Part shown: piece by piece, positions 25,959 through 35,239 of the stretch
Layout of the letters: the number at the start of each line of letters is the position of its first letter
How positions within the stretch are numbered: position 1 is the first letter of the stretch
Source of the DNA: Granulicella sp. L46
Lineage (GTDB): Bacteria > Acidobacteriota > Terriglobia > Terriglobales > Acidobacteriaceae
Assembly: GCF_009765785.1 (NCBI RefSeq)
Contig: NZ_LMUT01000009.1
Coordinates: forward strand, 447,406 to 511,405
Length of the DNA stretch: 64,000 nucleotides
Direction of reading: 5' to 3'
The notes under the pieces: model-generated
What the model was told of the DNA's origin: nothing
Databases searched by the model: none
The model's input: the letters and a program-made list of their open reading frames with translations, nothing else
Position numbers and translations under genes: made by a program

Positions 25959-28252
25959 TCAAGCAAGTCACAGAGCAATACGAAGTCGTGGTTTGTGGCG
26001 GCGGCCTGGCCGGTTTGTGCGCAGCAGTCGCTTCGGCTCGTCGCGGGGCGAAGACCTGTCTGGTTCAGGACCGGCCCGTACTAGGCGGCAACAGCTCATC
26101 CGAGGTCCGCGTAACGCCCCACGGCGCCGCGGCTTTTCACGGATACGCTCGCGAAACAGGGATAATCTCCGAGCTTCTGATCGAAGAGCGCGCCGCAAAC
26201 CACGAGGAAATCTTCGAGAACGGATGGACCAACTCTGTTTGGGACCTTACGCAGTACGATCTCGTTCAGCGAACCGAAAACCTCACGCTGCATCTCAACA
26301 CGGTTGTCCTCGGAGTATCCGTGGAAGGCAGGGAACTTCGCTCCGTACAGTGCCGTGTTGGCAATGCCGAGATTGATCTCACTCTCCAAGGGAAGGTCTT
26401 CATCGATTGCACCGGAGACGGCATCGTCGCCTCTGAAGCCGGCTGCGAGTGGAGAATGGGCAGCGAGGGTAAGGCTGAGTTCGATGAACCCCACGCCCCC
26501 GCCACCGCGAACGCCGACGTCATGGGAAACTCGATTCACTTCAAAGCTCGCGATATGGGCCGCCCCACCCCGTTCAAGCTGCCCGACTGGGCTATCCATC
26601 ACGAAGATGCCAGCTTCTTCTACGATCAAGGTCGTCTCCCCAAGGAGATCCGCGGTGGCTACTGGTGGATTGAGATCGGTGTGCCCTATAACACTATCCA
26701 CGATGCCGAGATCATCCGCCATGAGCTCACGCGGCATACGCTCGGCGTGTGGGATTGGATCAAAAACAAAGACCCTAAGACCATGAAGCTCGCCGAGAAC
26801 TATGCGCTCGATTGGATCGGTCAGGTACCCGGTAAGCGCGAGAGTCGGCGCATCATGGGCCGCTATCTCATGACCGAATGGGACGCGATTCACAGCACCA
26901 TTCATGAGGATGAAATTGCATTTGGCGGGTGGTTTATCGATTTACATACCCCGGGTGGCCTGCTCGCCGCCACCAGCGAGCCCTCCAGCGCGGAAGGCTA
27001 TGCCGAGACAAGTGAATATGCCGTTCGGTCCTATGCCGGTCCCTATGGAATCCCGTTGCGCATCCTCGTTGCGAAGGATCTGGACAATCTGATGATGGCT
27101 GGTCGCAACGTAAGCGCGACGCACTGCGCTCTTGCCACCGTCCGCGTCATGGCCACAACCGCGCTGATGGGGCAGGCCGCCGGCGTCACAGCAGCGATTG
27201 CTGTTGAAGAAAAGAGCTCAGTAGCGGAGATCTGCAGTTCCAAGTACAAGGCCGTCCAACAAAACTTACTGCGCGATGGTTGTTTCCTTCCGAATGTTCT
27301 AAACGAAGACCCCGCCGATAAGGCCCGGAGCGCAAGTGTTATCGCCTCCAGTGAAGCGAAGTTCGCCGGACTCAGCCCTGAGAACATCGGTGCTCACGCC
27401 GGCTTGCACTTCTGGCGTGACCAGGCAGTCCCGCTCAAGCAGGAGTTGGTCCACCGGCGAGGCCAGTGGATCGGCGTTGGCGGGGAACCTTTGCGCAAGC
27501 TCCAATTCTGTCTCTCCAATCACTCCGACGTGGAGCAGGTCGTCGGCGTGCGCCTTATGAAAGTGATCCACATCTGGGATTATCGGATTTCCGATGAGAT
27601 GGAGCTGGCGCGAGGAACCGTCAAAGTTCCTCAGGGCGATCAGCAATGGATCGAGTGGCAGGTCCCGTCCGGAACGTCCGTTCCCACTACAGGCTATGTT
27701 CGCGTCGATCTCACAGAAAACTCCAACGTCCTGTGGCATGTAGCCGGAGCCATCGAGCCGGGCCACCTCTCCGCATTTCAGATGGCCCCTGCAACCATGC
27801 GCCGCTACTCCAGCGGTGTAACTCTGGCACTCAAGGTAGACCCCCCGCAGTCCTGCTTCCCCGCAGAGAACGTCATCAGCGGCAAGAGTCGCCCGCACGA
27901 TCAAACCCACCTATGGCGCTCCGATCCGCACCAGTCATTGCCTCAATGGGTGGAGCTGCGTTGGCAGCAGCCTCAAACGCTGCTCGTAGTGCAAGTAACG
28001 TTTCCGGGACATCTGCTTCGGGAATACCACGCATACGCTCCATTTTATCGGGATCCACAGTGTGCGAGGGACTACGAGGTGCACGCCGAAATTTTAGGGA
28101 AGTGGACGACCCTCGCAACCGTAGAAGGCAACTACCAGAGATTGCGACGCCACACGTTCGACCAGCCAATTACCGTCAGCGCGATCCGAATCGTCATTCT
28201 TGCCACCCATGGGGATCCATCCGCAGCCATCTATGAGATCAGGGCCTGGTGA
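25955..28252 (+). CDS. FAD-dependent oxidoreductase (FAD_oxidored type) with C-terminal discoidin-like domain
   Basis: 765 residues. The Rossmann motif CGGGLAGLCAAVASARRGAK begins at about residue 17 and is followed by DRPVLGGNSSSEVRV; FIDCTGDGIVASEAG and a late AGRNVSATHCALATVRVM complete the FAD_oxidored (PF12831-like) fold. The last 150 residues look like an F5/8C discoidin-type sandwich (NVISGKSRP to IYEIRAW). There is no signal peptide. Start: GTG 25955 overlaps the MFS stop, with GGAG at 25941; an open frame running farther upstream is antiframe within the MFS gene. It may oxidise an imported sugar or sugar acid. A paralogue of nearly equal length lies at 36526-38826. Confidence 0.85.
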   Translation: MIKQVTEQYEVVVCGGGLAGLCAAVASARRGAKTCLVQDRPVLGGNSSSEVRVTPHGAAAFHGYARETGIISELLIEERAANHEEIFENGWTNSVWDLTQYDLVQRTENLTLHLNTVVLGVSVEGRELRSVQCRVGNAEIDLTLQGKVFIDCTGDGIVASEAGCEWRMGSEGKAEFDEPHAPATANADVMGNSIHFKARDMGRPTPFKLPDWAIHHEDASFFYDQGRLPKEIRGGYWWIEIGVPYNTIHDAEIIRHELTRHTLGVWDWIKNKDPKTMKLAENYALDWIGQVPGKRESRRIMGRYLMTEWDAIHSTIHEDEIAFGGWFIDLHTPGGLLAATSEPSSAEGYAETSEYAVRSYAGPYGIPLRILVAKDLDNLMMAGRNVSATHCALATVRVMATTALMGQAAGVTAAIAVEEKSSVAEICSSKYKAVQQNLLRDGCFLPNVLNEDPADKARSASVIASSEAKFAGLSPENIGAHAGLHFWRDQAVPLKQELVHRRGQWIGVGGEPLRKLQFCLSNHSDVEQVVGVRLMKVIHIWDYRISDEMELARGTVKVPQGDQQWIEWQVPSGTSVPTTGYVRVDLTENSNVLWHVAGAIEPGHLSAFQMAPATMRRYSSGVTLALKVDPPQSCFPAENVISGKSRPHDQTHLWRSDPHQSLPQWVELRWQQPQTLLVVQVTFPGHLLREYHAYAPFYRDPQCARDYEVHAEILGKWTTLATVEGNYQRLRRHTFDQPITVSAIRIVILATHGDPSAAIYEIRAW

Positions 28253-28285
28253 GTTAAACGATCAGGCGCTCTGCAAAATTTTCGC

Positions 28286-28339
28286 TTGACAATTCTTTCA
28301 ATAGCTATATAACCTCAGCCCGTTCATTAAACGCTTAAC
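28286..28339 (+). promoter_or_regulatory. Promoter and LacI-type operator of the GH30 / TonB / GH2 operon
   Basis: TTGACA at 28286-28291 and TATAAC at 28308-28313 (16-bp spacer), followed by the operator-like ATTAAACGCTTAAC at 28326-28339. This is the second copy of the TTAAnCGnTTAA palindrome, again just at or after the expected transcript start. Confidence 0.7.
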
Positions 28340-28358
28340 TAACGGTTCCTTATAAACA

Positions 28359-29861
28359 ATGACGTTATATCCCTGCCTCGCTCCCCGTCCCTCCTTCCGA
28401 CTCGCGTTCGCGCTTGGACTCTTGCTCATTGCTTCAGAGACGGCAACTCGCCTTCGGGCGCAAACGCCAGTCACGAGCGGAACGTACACAGTTCGCGGGG
28501 ACAAGCCACAGCAAATCATCCGCGGTCTCGGCTTCGAAATCCAAAGTGACAGCATTGGCTCGGGAAACCAAGGCATGCCAAGTGAAGTAGTCGCAGTGCC
28601 CCACGACCTGACCCCGAGTGAGAAAACCAGGTTTTACACCCAGATGCTGCACGGCTTCCGTTATTCGCGTTTGGCACTCGGGTTATATCTCCGTGGATTA
28701 GACGCTGAGCAAAAGCACATCATCGAGCGCTACCCAGGCCAGATGAACGACCTTCACACCATGCAGGAGGTCTCCGGAATCGAGGGCTTCGACGTTGAGT
28801 ACTGGTCCCCCGCACCCTATTGGAAAGCGAACAAGTCCTACTACGGGGGCACCATTGCATCGACAACCCCGGAATTCGTTTCAGCGTTTAGTGATGCGAT
28901 GGTCCAGGACCTCCGCTATCTTGACGCACACGGCTTGCGCGTCGTGCAATGGGGTCTGCAGAACGAGCCAGGCGTGGGTCTTCAAGCTAAAAGCGCGGTA
29001 GCTCATGCATCCGGCAGCGCCGCCCAAGCCTATGCAACATGCTCCTACTCGCCCGAGGACTACTTCACTGTCCTCAGGGCAACAGCACCCAAGGTCCGCG
29101 CCCTTCTACCGGATGTTCAAATTCAGGCGCCAAGCTGGGATGGTCCATCCGGCAAGTACGCGGCCGAGATTCGCAAGGATCCCGCACTAACTAAAAATAT
29201 CGACTCATGGACCTGGCACCAGATAGGTCACGACTCCAATGACCCTATCGATCTCCGTGCGAAGTATCTAGACGGAGCCGACGGCAAGCCTGTTTACGAA
29301 AATGAGTTTGAGTACCAGCCGTGGGCAAAGAACCTCACAGTGGATCAGTACTTCATGAACACAGGCCAATCGCTTATGAACTGGATGGTCTTTGAAAACT
29401 CTCCGGTGTGGTACTGGCTACACGCACTCAAGCCCGTCACCAATATGGAAGCAACCGGCTACGCTCTGGGTTTCTGGCGTCCTGCCGGGGCAATCAACAA
29501 TACGCTCCGTCCCAATTTGCAGGTTGGTCACTGGGACTTCAACCCTTATATCTGGAATGCACTGGCAGGCTTCCTCAAATACCTTCCCTGGGACGCGACT
29601 CGCCTGCAGGTAGATGAGTCGACGGTGCAATACGACCAGCGGATCCTCGTTTGGCGCAAGCTTGGCAAGCTCGGTATTGCGCTCTCCAACCGTGGCACAC
29701 ACCCGTACACATTCGTCCTGACCGGCATCACCGCCAAAGAACTACAGGGCCACCGATACACCGTCTCTTCGCTTAACGACCCTCTGGGAACGAAGCGCGG
29801 CGAGTCGCAAATCTCAATCACAGTACCGCCGCAATCATATGAGTTTTGGATTTCCAGATAG
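28359..29861 (+). CDS. Secreted clan GH-A glycoside hydrolase, GH30-like
   Basis: 500 residues with a signal peptide (ALGLLLIASETATRL, cleavage near LRAQ). The body is a (beta/alpha)8 barrel of clan A: Glu203 in GLQNEPG is the acid/base, and Glu314 or Glu316 in VYENEFEY is the nucleophile candidate. A small C-terminal beta domain ends in PPQSYEFWIS, as in GH30. GH30 members act on xylan, glucuronoxylan, beta-1,6-glucan or glucosylceramide; a uronic-acid-containing hemicellulose would suit the neighbouring sugar-acid transporters, but the substrate is not proven. It starts the operon behind the second LacI-type operator, with the TonB receptor 40 bases downstream. Confidence 0.8.
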   Translation: MTLYPCLAPRPSFRLAFALGLLLIASETATRLRAQTPVTSGTYTVRGDKPQQIIRGLGFEIQSDSIGSGNQGMPSEVVAVPHDLTPSEKTRFYTQMLHGFRYSRLALGLYLRGLDAEQKHIIERYPGQMNDLHTMQEVSGIEGFDVEYWSPAPYWKANKSYYGGTIASTTPEFVSAFSDAMVQDLRYLDAHGLRVVQWGLQNEPGVGLQAKSAVAHASGSAAQAYATCSYSPEDYFTVLRATAPKVRALLPDVQIQAPSWDGPSGKYAAEIRKDPALTKNIDSWTWHQIGHDSNDPIDLRAKYLDGADGKPVYENEFEYQPWAKNLTVDQYFMNTGQSLMNWMVFENSPVWYWLHALKPVTNMEATGYALGFWRPAGAINNTLRPNLQVGHWDFNPYIWNALAGFLKYLPWDATRLQVDESTVQYDQRILVWRKLGKLGIALSNRGTHPYTFVLTGITAKELQGHRYTVSSLNDPLGTKRGESQISITVPPQSYEFWISR

Positions 29862-29901
29862 AGCTGTACCTCGACGCAATCGATCCTAAGGAGGCGCAAC
29901 A

Positions 29902-32900
29902 ATGTTGAAGATTCACAAGGTAGTTTCGTGGTCAACGAAGAGGCAGGCGGCTAGGCTTATCGCGCTGCTAATCGTGTCCGTAGTTGCCGGCGGCGCTGCG
30001 TATGCGCAGCAGGGAACAGGCAACATCTCTGGCAACCTTCGTGATGCCAGCGGAGCCGCCCTTGCAGGCGCCAGCGTCGATATTCGCAGCGAGCAAACGC
30101 AACAAGTCATTCACCTGAAAACAGATCAAGCCGGCTTCTACAACTCGCCGCCGCTCAATGTCGGGTTCTATAACGTGACAGCGGTTCAGCCTGGTTTTAA
30201 CAAAGCCGATAGCCGCGTTCAGGTCGATGTCGACAAGCGGGCTGAAGTCTCGATGGTCCTCCAGGCAGGTGCTGGCGAGCAGACCATCGAAGTCTCCTCC
30301 GACGCCTCTGCACTCAACACCACGAGCGCCACGCTCGGTGACGTTCTCGAGGCCAAATCGATCCATGAGCTGCCGCTCAACGGCCGCAACGCGCTTGCTC
30401 TCGTGGCACTCACGCCCGGCGTTCGAAACGACCTCGGCGCCAATCAGGAAGGCTTCGGCAACCGCGGCGTCTTTCTGTCCGCCATCAGCGTTAACGGTTC
30501 GCCCGTCGGAGACTCCGGCTTCATCCTCGACGGCCAGAACAACATCCAGGCGGTCACCGGCGAAGTCGCCATCAATCCCACCGTTGATGCAATCGAAGAG
30601 TTCAAAGTGCAGAGCGGCGTCATCTCAGCCGAGTACGGATATACCGCTGGTGGTGTCGTCAATCTCGTCAGCCGCTCCGGCACATCGCAGTTCCACGGCA
30701 CGGCTTACGAGTTCCTCCGTAACGACGCCTTTGACGCGCAGAACTACTTCGCTAATTCGGCCTTCCCTAAGCCTGAGCTTCGTTATAACCAGTTCGGCGC
30801 TGCGCTTGGCGGTCCCATCAAGCGCAATAGGGCCTTCTTCTTCGGTAACTGGGAAGAATATCACGAGATTCAGGGTCAACCTCAATACCTATCCATGCCT
30901 ACCTTGGCCGAGCGCAACGGTGACTTTTCGCACGCGGGTTCTTCCGTGCAAGGCAGCGCCGTGCCCATCCCCATCTACGACCCCGGCGCCCCGCTCAACT
31001 ACACAGGGCCACCCACCAACCCCGGCACTCAATTTCCGAACGATGTGATTCCCACCGACCGGCTCGATCCCGTCGCGCTGGCAGTCCAAGCTGAGTTTTA
31101 TCCTGTCCCGAACACACCGGCTGCCATCGCCAACCCCAACCTCCTCACCAACAACTTTTACTTCGAGCCCAAGATTCAGGTCACCGGCCGTCAGGCTCTC
31201 GGGCGTGTCGATTTTCGCTTTTCAGACACGAACAATGCCTTCGTTCGTTACGGCTATAGCGACAACCAGACGAACGACGGTGCAGCAGGCGCGGTAGCCG
31301 CTGCAACCCTGTATCCCAACCCGCTCGCAGCCAACCGCAACGATAATCTAATGGTTCAAAGTCTCGCCCTCAGCGACAACCAGATCTTCTCACCCAGTCT
31401 GTTCAACACAGTGCTGGTAGGCGTTACCCGCGTCACGTTTCCATTCCAGGCGGCCAGCTTCGGCAAAGACCTTCCCGGTGCTCTCGGTCTTCCCACCACC
31501 GGTCCGCACGCTGTCCCGCAGTACACGTTACCCGTCTTGAGCAACGGCCTGCCCGCGTTCAACGGCACCGCCGGTTACAGGACGTATACCGGTCCCCAGA
31601 TTACGGATACGGTTTCCAAACTTCTAGGAAATCACTCTTTTAAGTTTGGCGCAGATGTTCGTTACAACATCGGTTCGAACTTCCAGAGAAACGCACCATC
31701 TGGTACCTACAACTTCGCTCAAACCACTACCGCCAGCGGAGGAGTCGGCGGCAGTAGCTACGCCACTTATCTCCTGGGCAATGTGAGCACCTCAACCGCG
31801 GGCGCGGCCGCTGCTACCCTCACCGTCACGGGCGGTGAAACCGATCGCAGTACAGACACGTCGTTCTTCGTGCAGGATGACTGGCAGGCTCTGCGTCGCC
31901 TCACCCTTAATCTTGGACTTCGCTACGATTACCAGCAACAGGCCTACGAACAGAACAATGGATACAGCAACTTCAACACGACGGCGATCAATCCCGTAAC
32001 TGGTCTTCCCGGCCTTCTCCAGGCTGCAAGCGGAAAAGACCGCAACTTCATGAATGAAAATTACCTGAACTTCGCACCTCGCATCGGCTTTGCGCTAGGC
32101 CTCACGGACTCTGGAAAATTCATCCTCCGCGGCGGTTACGGCATCTACTATCCCTCCATCTTCAACAGCATCTTTACGGGCCTCACCAACGGTTTCTCCA
32201 ACACCACTACCTCGTATACGACTCCATTTCAATTCTCCTCAGGCTTGCCGTACCAACCTGCGCAGCCCGGAAGCACGCCCTTCCCAAACCTTTTTCTGGG
32301 AGGTGCGGTAGCCTTCCAGCGCGCCCATAGCCCAACTCCGATGTCTCAGCAGTGGACGCTGTCTTTGGAGAAGCAGATCGCCTACCAGATTGTCCTCGAA
32401 GCTACGTATGCAGCTAACCGGGGCACAGATTTTCCCGAAGGCAATCAGAACCTCAATCAACTTACGCAGGCTGAGATTAACGAAGTGCTAGCCAATCCGG
32501 GCGCAAAAGTAAGCAGCCCCTGTGCTAACACCGCGGGCACGCTAATAACGCTCGCGCAGTCGCTCGTCCAATTTCCCTGCTACCTCAGTGTTGCCGACAC
32601 CACACCCCATGAAGGCAGCTACAACGGACAATATCTCGAACTCACCGCACAGCGCCGTGCCGGTCATGGTCTCACGATTCTGTTCGCCTACACCGTCGGA
32701 AAGCTGCTCGACGACAGCATCAATACGCCGCTCGCCTATCTGTCGGCATCCACCAACCTCAACGGCTTCCAGAACATCTACAACCCGCGCGCTGAATACT
32801 CGCTCGATCCGACGGACGTCTCACAACGCTCCACCACCAGCATGCTTTACGATCTCCCCTTTGGCAAAGGGAATCGCTTCAGCTCAAGCAATAGATTCGT

Positions 32901-33384
32901 CAATGGATTGATCGGTGGCTATCAAGTCAACGCCATCGCCACCTTCCAGACAGGTTTTCCGCTGGCGATCAGTGGCGATAGCAACAACCCGTATGCCACC
33001 CGTCCAAACTTTACCCCCGGCCAAAGCACGATCCTGCGTAACCGCAGCAAGAGCGAATGGTTCAACACTGCCGCCTTCAGCAATGCGCCAAACGTTTCCG
33101 GCAACTCCTTCGGTAACGTCCCCCGCACGCTGCCCAATAATCGCGCTGCTGGCACGGAAGACTTCGATATCTCCGTCTTCAAGACCACGCCCATTACGCA
33201 GCGCGCTTCGCTTCAGTTTCGCGTAGAAACCTTCAACACCTTCAACCATGTCAACTACAGCGCCCCTGGCACGACGTTCTCCTCCGCCAGCGCCACGGGC
33301 CCAAACAATAATCCGAACTTCGGTGTCGTCAGCGCGGCCGCAGCTGGACGCCAGGTGCAGCTCGCACTCAAGCTCATCTTCTAG
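29902..33384 (+). CDS. TonB-dependent receptor, Oar-like (island A)
   Basis: 1160 residues: signal peptide (LIALLIVSVVAGGAAYAQ), carboxypeptidase-regulatory-like domain (about 40-120, GNISGNLRDASGAALAGA), plug (HELPLNGRNALALV, FILDGQNN) and a large barrel ending QLALKLIF. AAGGAGG lies 7 bases before ATG 29902. Flanked by GH30 and GH2 genes under a LacI-type operator, it most likely takes up the oligosaccharide released outside the cell. It shares family but only moderate similarity with the receptors at 13676 and 61422. Confidence 0.9.
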   Translation: MLKIHKVVSWSTKRQAARLIALLIVSVVAGGAAYAQQGTGNISGNLRDASGAALAGASVDIRSEQTQQVIHLKTDQAGFYNSPPLNVGFYNVTAVQPGFNKADSRVQVDVDKRAEVSMVLQAGAGEQTIEVSSDASALNTTSATLGDVLEAKSIHELPLNGRNALALVALTPGVRNDLGANQEGFGNRGVFLSAISVNGSPVGDSGFILDGQNNIQAVTGEVAINPTVDAIEEFKVQSGVISAEYGYTAGGVVNLVSRSGTSQFHGTAYEFLRNDAFDAQNYFANSAFPKPELRYNQFGAALGGPIKRNRAFFFGNWEEYHEIQGQPQYLSMPTLAERNGDFSHAGSSVQGSAVPIPIYDPGAPLNYTGPPTNPGTQFPNDVIPTDRLDPVALAVQAEFYPVPNTPAAIANPNLLTNNFYFEPKIQVTGRQALGRVDFRFSDTNNAFVRYGYSDNQTNDGAAGAVAAATLYPNPLAANRNDNLMVQSLALSDNQIFSPSLFNTVLVGVTRVTFPFQAASFGKDLPGALGLPTTGPHAVPQYTLPVLSNGLPAFNGTAGYRTYTGPQITDTVSKLLGNHSFKFGADVRYNIGSNFQRNAPSGTYNFAQTTTASGGVGGSSYATYLLGNVSTSTAGAAAATLTVTGGETDRSTDTSFFVQDDWQALRRLTLNLGLRYDYQQQAYEQNNGYSNFNTTAINPVTGLPGLLQAASGKDRNFMNENYLNFAPRIGFALGLTDSGKFILRGGYGIYYPSIFNSIFTGLTNGFSNTTTSYTTPFQFSSGLPYQPAQPGSTPFPNLFLGGAVAFQRAHSPTPMSQQWTLSLEKQIAYQIVLEATYAANRGTDFPEGNQNLNQLTQAEINEVLANPGAKVSSPCANTAGTLITLAQSLVQFPCYLSVADTTPHEGSYNGQYLELTAQRRAGHGLTILFAYTVGKLLDDSINTPLAYLSASTNLNGFQNIYNPRAEYSLDPTDVSQRSTTSMLYDLPFGKGNRFSSSNRFVNGLIGGYQVNAIATFQTGFPLAISGDSNNPYATRPNFTPGQSTILRNRSKSEWFNTAAFSNAPNVSGNSFGNVPRTLPNNRAAGTEDFDISVFKTTPITQRASLQFRVETFNTFNHVNYSAPGTTFSSASATGPNNNPNFGVVSAAAAGRQVQLALKLIF

Positions 33385-33415
33385 CCGACTCTGCCCGCGT
33401 CGTACAACCCAGTCT

Positions 33416-33455
33416 GCGACCGCTTCCTCCACTGTCCCTGGAGGAAGCGCGTCGC
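33416..33455 (+). promoter_or_regulatory. Intercistronic hairpin between TonB receptor and GH2 genes
   Basis: CGCTTCCTCCA (33421-33431) pairs perfectly with TGGAGGAAGCG (33439-33449) over a 7-base loop; GCGAC and GTCGC extend the stem by 5 bp with a one-base bulge. No T-run follows. It could stabilise the receptor mRNA or lower readthrough into the GH2 gene. Confidence 0.5.
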
Positions 33456-33483
33456 AGCCCAATGCATCCATAAGGGGGTTCCG

Positions 33484-35211
33484 TTGAAACCACCTGCAAG
33501 CAAGCGCCTGCTTATATTTGCGCTGCTGCTTTGCGCCTGTCTGCCTGCCTGCGCGTCGCAACGCATCGACCTTGACGGTGCCGGTTGGACCTTCAAGACC
33601 GCCACCAGTGACGGTCCGGTTGCTGTCTCCGTCCCCAGCTCCTGGCTAACCATGGACGGCTACCGCAGCTTTATCGGCGACGGAATGTACGATCGCGACT
33701 TCCAGTCCCCCACGCTCCAGCCCGGCCAAATCATCCGTCTCCACTTTGACGCAGTCTATGATGTTGCCAACGTCTGGCTCAACGGTCACTTTCTCGGAAC
33801 GCACGACGGTGGCTACACACCCTTCGAATTCGACGTCACCAAGCTCCTTGTGCCGGGCACAAATCATCTCACCGTCGAAGCCAGCAACGTTCCCACGCTC
33901 ACGACAACCATCCCCACGCTGGCAACCTCACACGGTTCGCAGCGCTCCGATAACTTCGGTTCCGCCTCCAACGCCACCATCGTCGGCTGGATGCCCTACG
34001 GCGGCATTGTGCGCCCCGTTAGCCTGCTCATTACGGACGCGGTCTACATCCGCAACGTCAAGGTCGACGCGCAACCGGATCTAACCACCGGCACCGCCAC
34101 GTTGAAGGTTCAACTCTGGCTGCACAACGGCGGCGCCACCGCTATCGACAGTGCTCCTCAGGGATCCATTGCGGGGATCACCATCTCCTTTCCGCCAACG
34201 CACGTTGCCGCTGGATCGGACGTCGTTCTTCACTGGTCGTCCAGCCTGAGCCGCGCGCATCTCTGGAGCGTTAAGGATCCATTTCTCTATCAGGCATCTG
34301 TACAGGTTCCCGGCGATCAATGGAGCTCGAGCATCGGTGTCCGCGACATCCGCGTACAAGGCACGCAGCTCTTACTCAACGGCACACCCGTTCATCTATT
34401 CGGCGCAAACCGTGTAAGCGAAGATCCCAAAGAGGGCCTGCGTGAGTCCCCTGCTATCATCGACCGCGACCTCAGCGACATGCTCGCTGACAATATGCGC
34501 ATGATGCGTATCGCACACTATCCGCAGGCTCCCGATCTCCTTGACTTTGCCGACAAGCACGGCATGCTCATCATCGCCGAAGCTGGCAACTGGGACCTTG
34601 GCGCATGGCAGATGGCGGACTCCGGTCTGCGCGCGCTTTGGAAGCAGCAGATGCAGGAGATGATGCGGGAAGATTGGAACCATCCATCCGTCATCGCCTG
34701 GAGCGTAGGCAACGAGTACGAGTCCTACACCCCTCAAGGCCTCGCCTGGACCCGCGACATGCGTGCCTACACGCTCAAGGTCGATCCCACGCGCCTCATC
34801 ACCTTTGCCTCCCGCTTCACCAGCGATCCGGCGGTCAAAACCGGCAAAGATGAAGCCAGTCAGTACAGTGACTTCGTCTCCATTAATATTTACGGTAACT
34901 ACGCCCAACGCTTCGATCACGCGCACGAACTCTATCCCGACAAGCCTATCTTCGTCACCGAGTTCGGCAAGATGGGCGAACCCGGTCTCGAAGATCCGCT
35001 TCGCATCCAGGACATTAGCGAGGCCGTCGCTGCCGTCAAGGCACGCCCCTGGATGATCGGCGCGTCGCTATGGACGTGGGCAGATTACCGTTCTCTCTTC
35101 CACGGCACGCCGCCCAATGGAATCCGGAACTGGGGCGTCGTCACCTTTGATCGACAGCACCGCGATAGCTGGAGTGCAGTACAGAAGCTCTTCAAAACGG
35201 ACCTCCCCTGA
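33484..35211 (+). CDS. GH2-family beta-glycosidase (beta-glucuronidase/galactosidase type), exported
   Basis: 575 residues, close to beta-glucuronidase length. A lipoprotein-like or Sec signal (LLIFALLLCACLPACAS, with cysteines) precedes the sugar-binding jelly roll (about 40-190: DAVYDVANVWLNGHFLGTHDGG in parts), an Ig-like domain (about 195-290) and the TIM barrel. Acid/base Glu411 is in SVGNEY and nucleophile Glu493 in VTEFGKMG. The TTG start follows AGGGGG. It is the third gene of the GH30 operon, so it should trim the imported oligosaccharide in the periplasm. With ExuT-like transporters nearby, a beta-glucuronidase is a reasonable guess. Confidence 0.85.
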   Translation: MKPPASKRLLIFALLLCACLPACASQRIDLDGAGWTFKTATSDGPVAVSVPSSWLTMDGYRSFIGDGMYDRDFQSPTLQPGQIIRLHFDAVYDVANVWLNGHFLGTHDGGYTPFEFDVTKLLVPGTNHLTVEASNVPTLTTTIPTLATSHGSQRSDNFGSASNATIVGWMPYGGIVRPVSLLITDAVYIRNVKVDAQPDLTTGTATLKVQLWLHNGGATAIDSAPQGSIAGITISFPPTHVAAGSDVVLHWSSSLSRAHLWSVKDPFLYQASVQVPGDQWSSSIGVRDIRVQGTQLLLNGTPVHLFGANRVSEDPKEGLRESPAIIDRDLSDMLADNMRMMRIAHYPQAPDLLDFADKHGMLIIAEAGNWDLGAWQMADSGLRALWKQQMQEMMREDWNHPSVIAWSVGNEYESYTPQGLAWTRDMRAYTLKVDPTRLITFASRFTSDPAVKTGKDEASQYSDFVSINIYGNYAQRFDHAHELYPDKPIFVTEFGKMGEPGLEDPLRIQDISEAVAAVKARPWMIGASLWTWADYRSLFHGTPPNGIRNWGVVTFDRQHRDSWSAVQKLFKTDLP

Positions 35212-35239
35212 GTTGCACGATCTCTCCGCTCCCGCCGCA

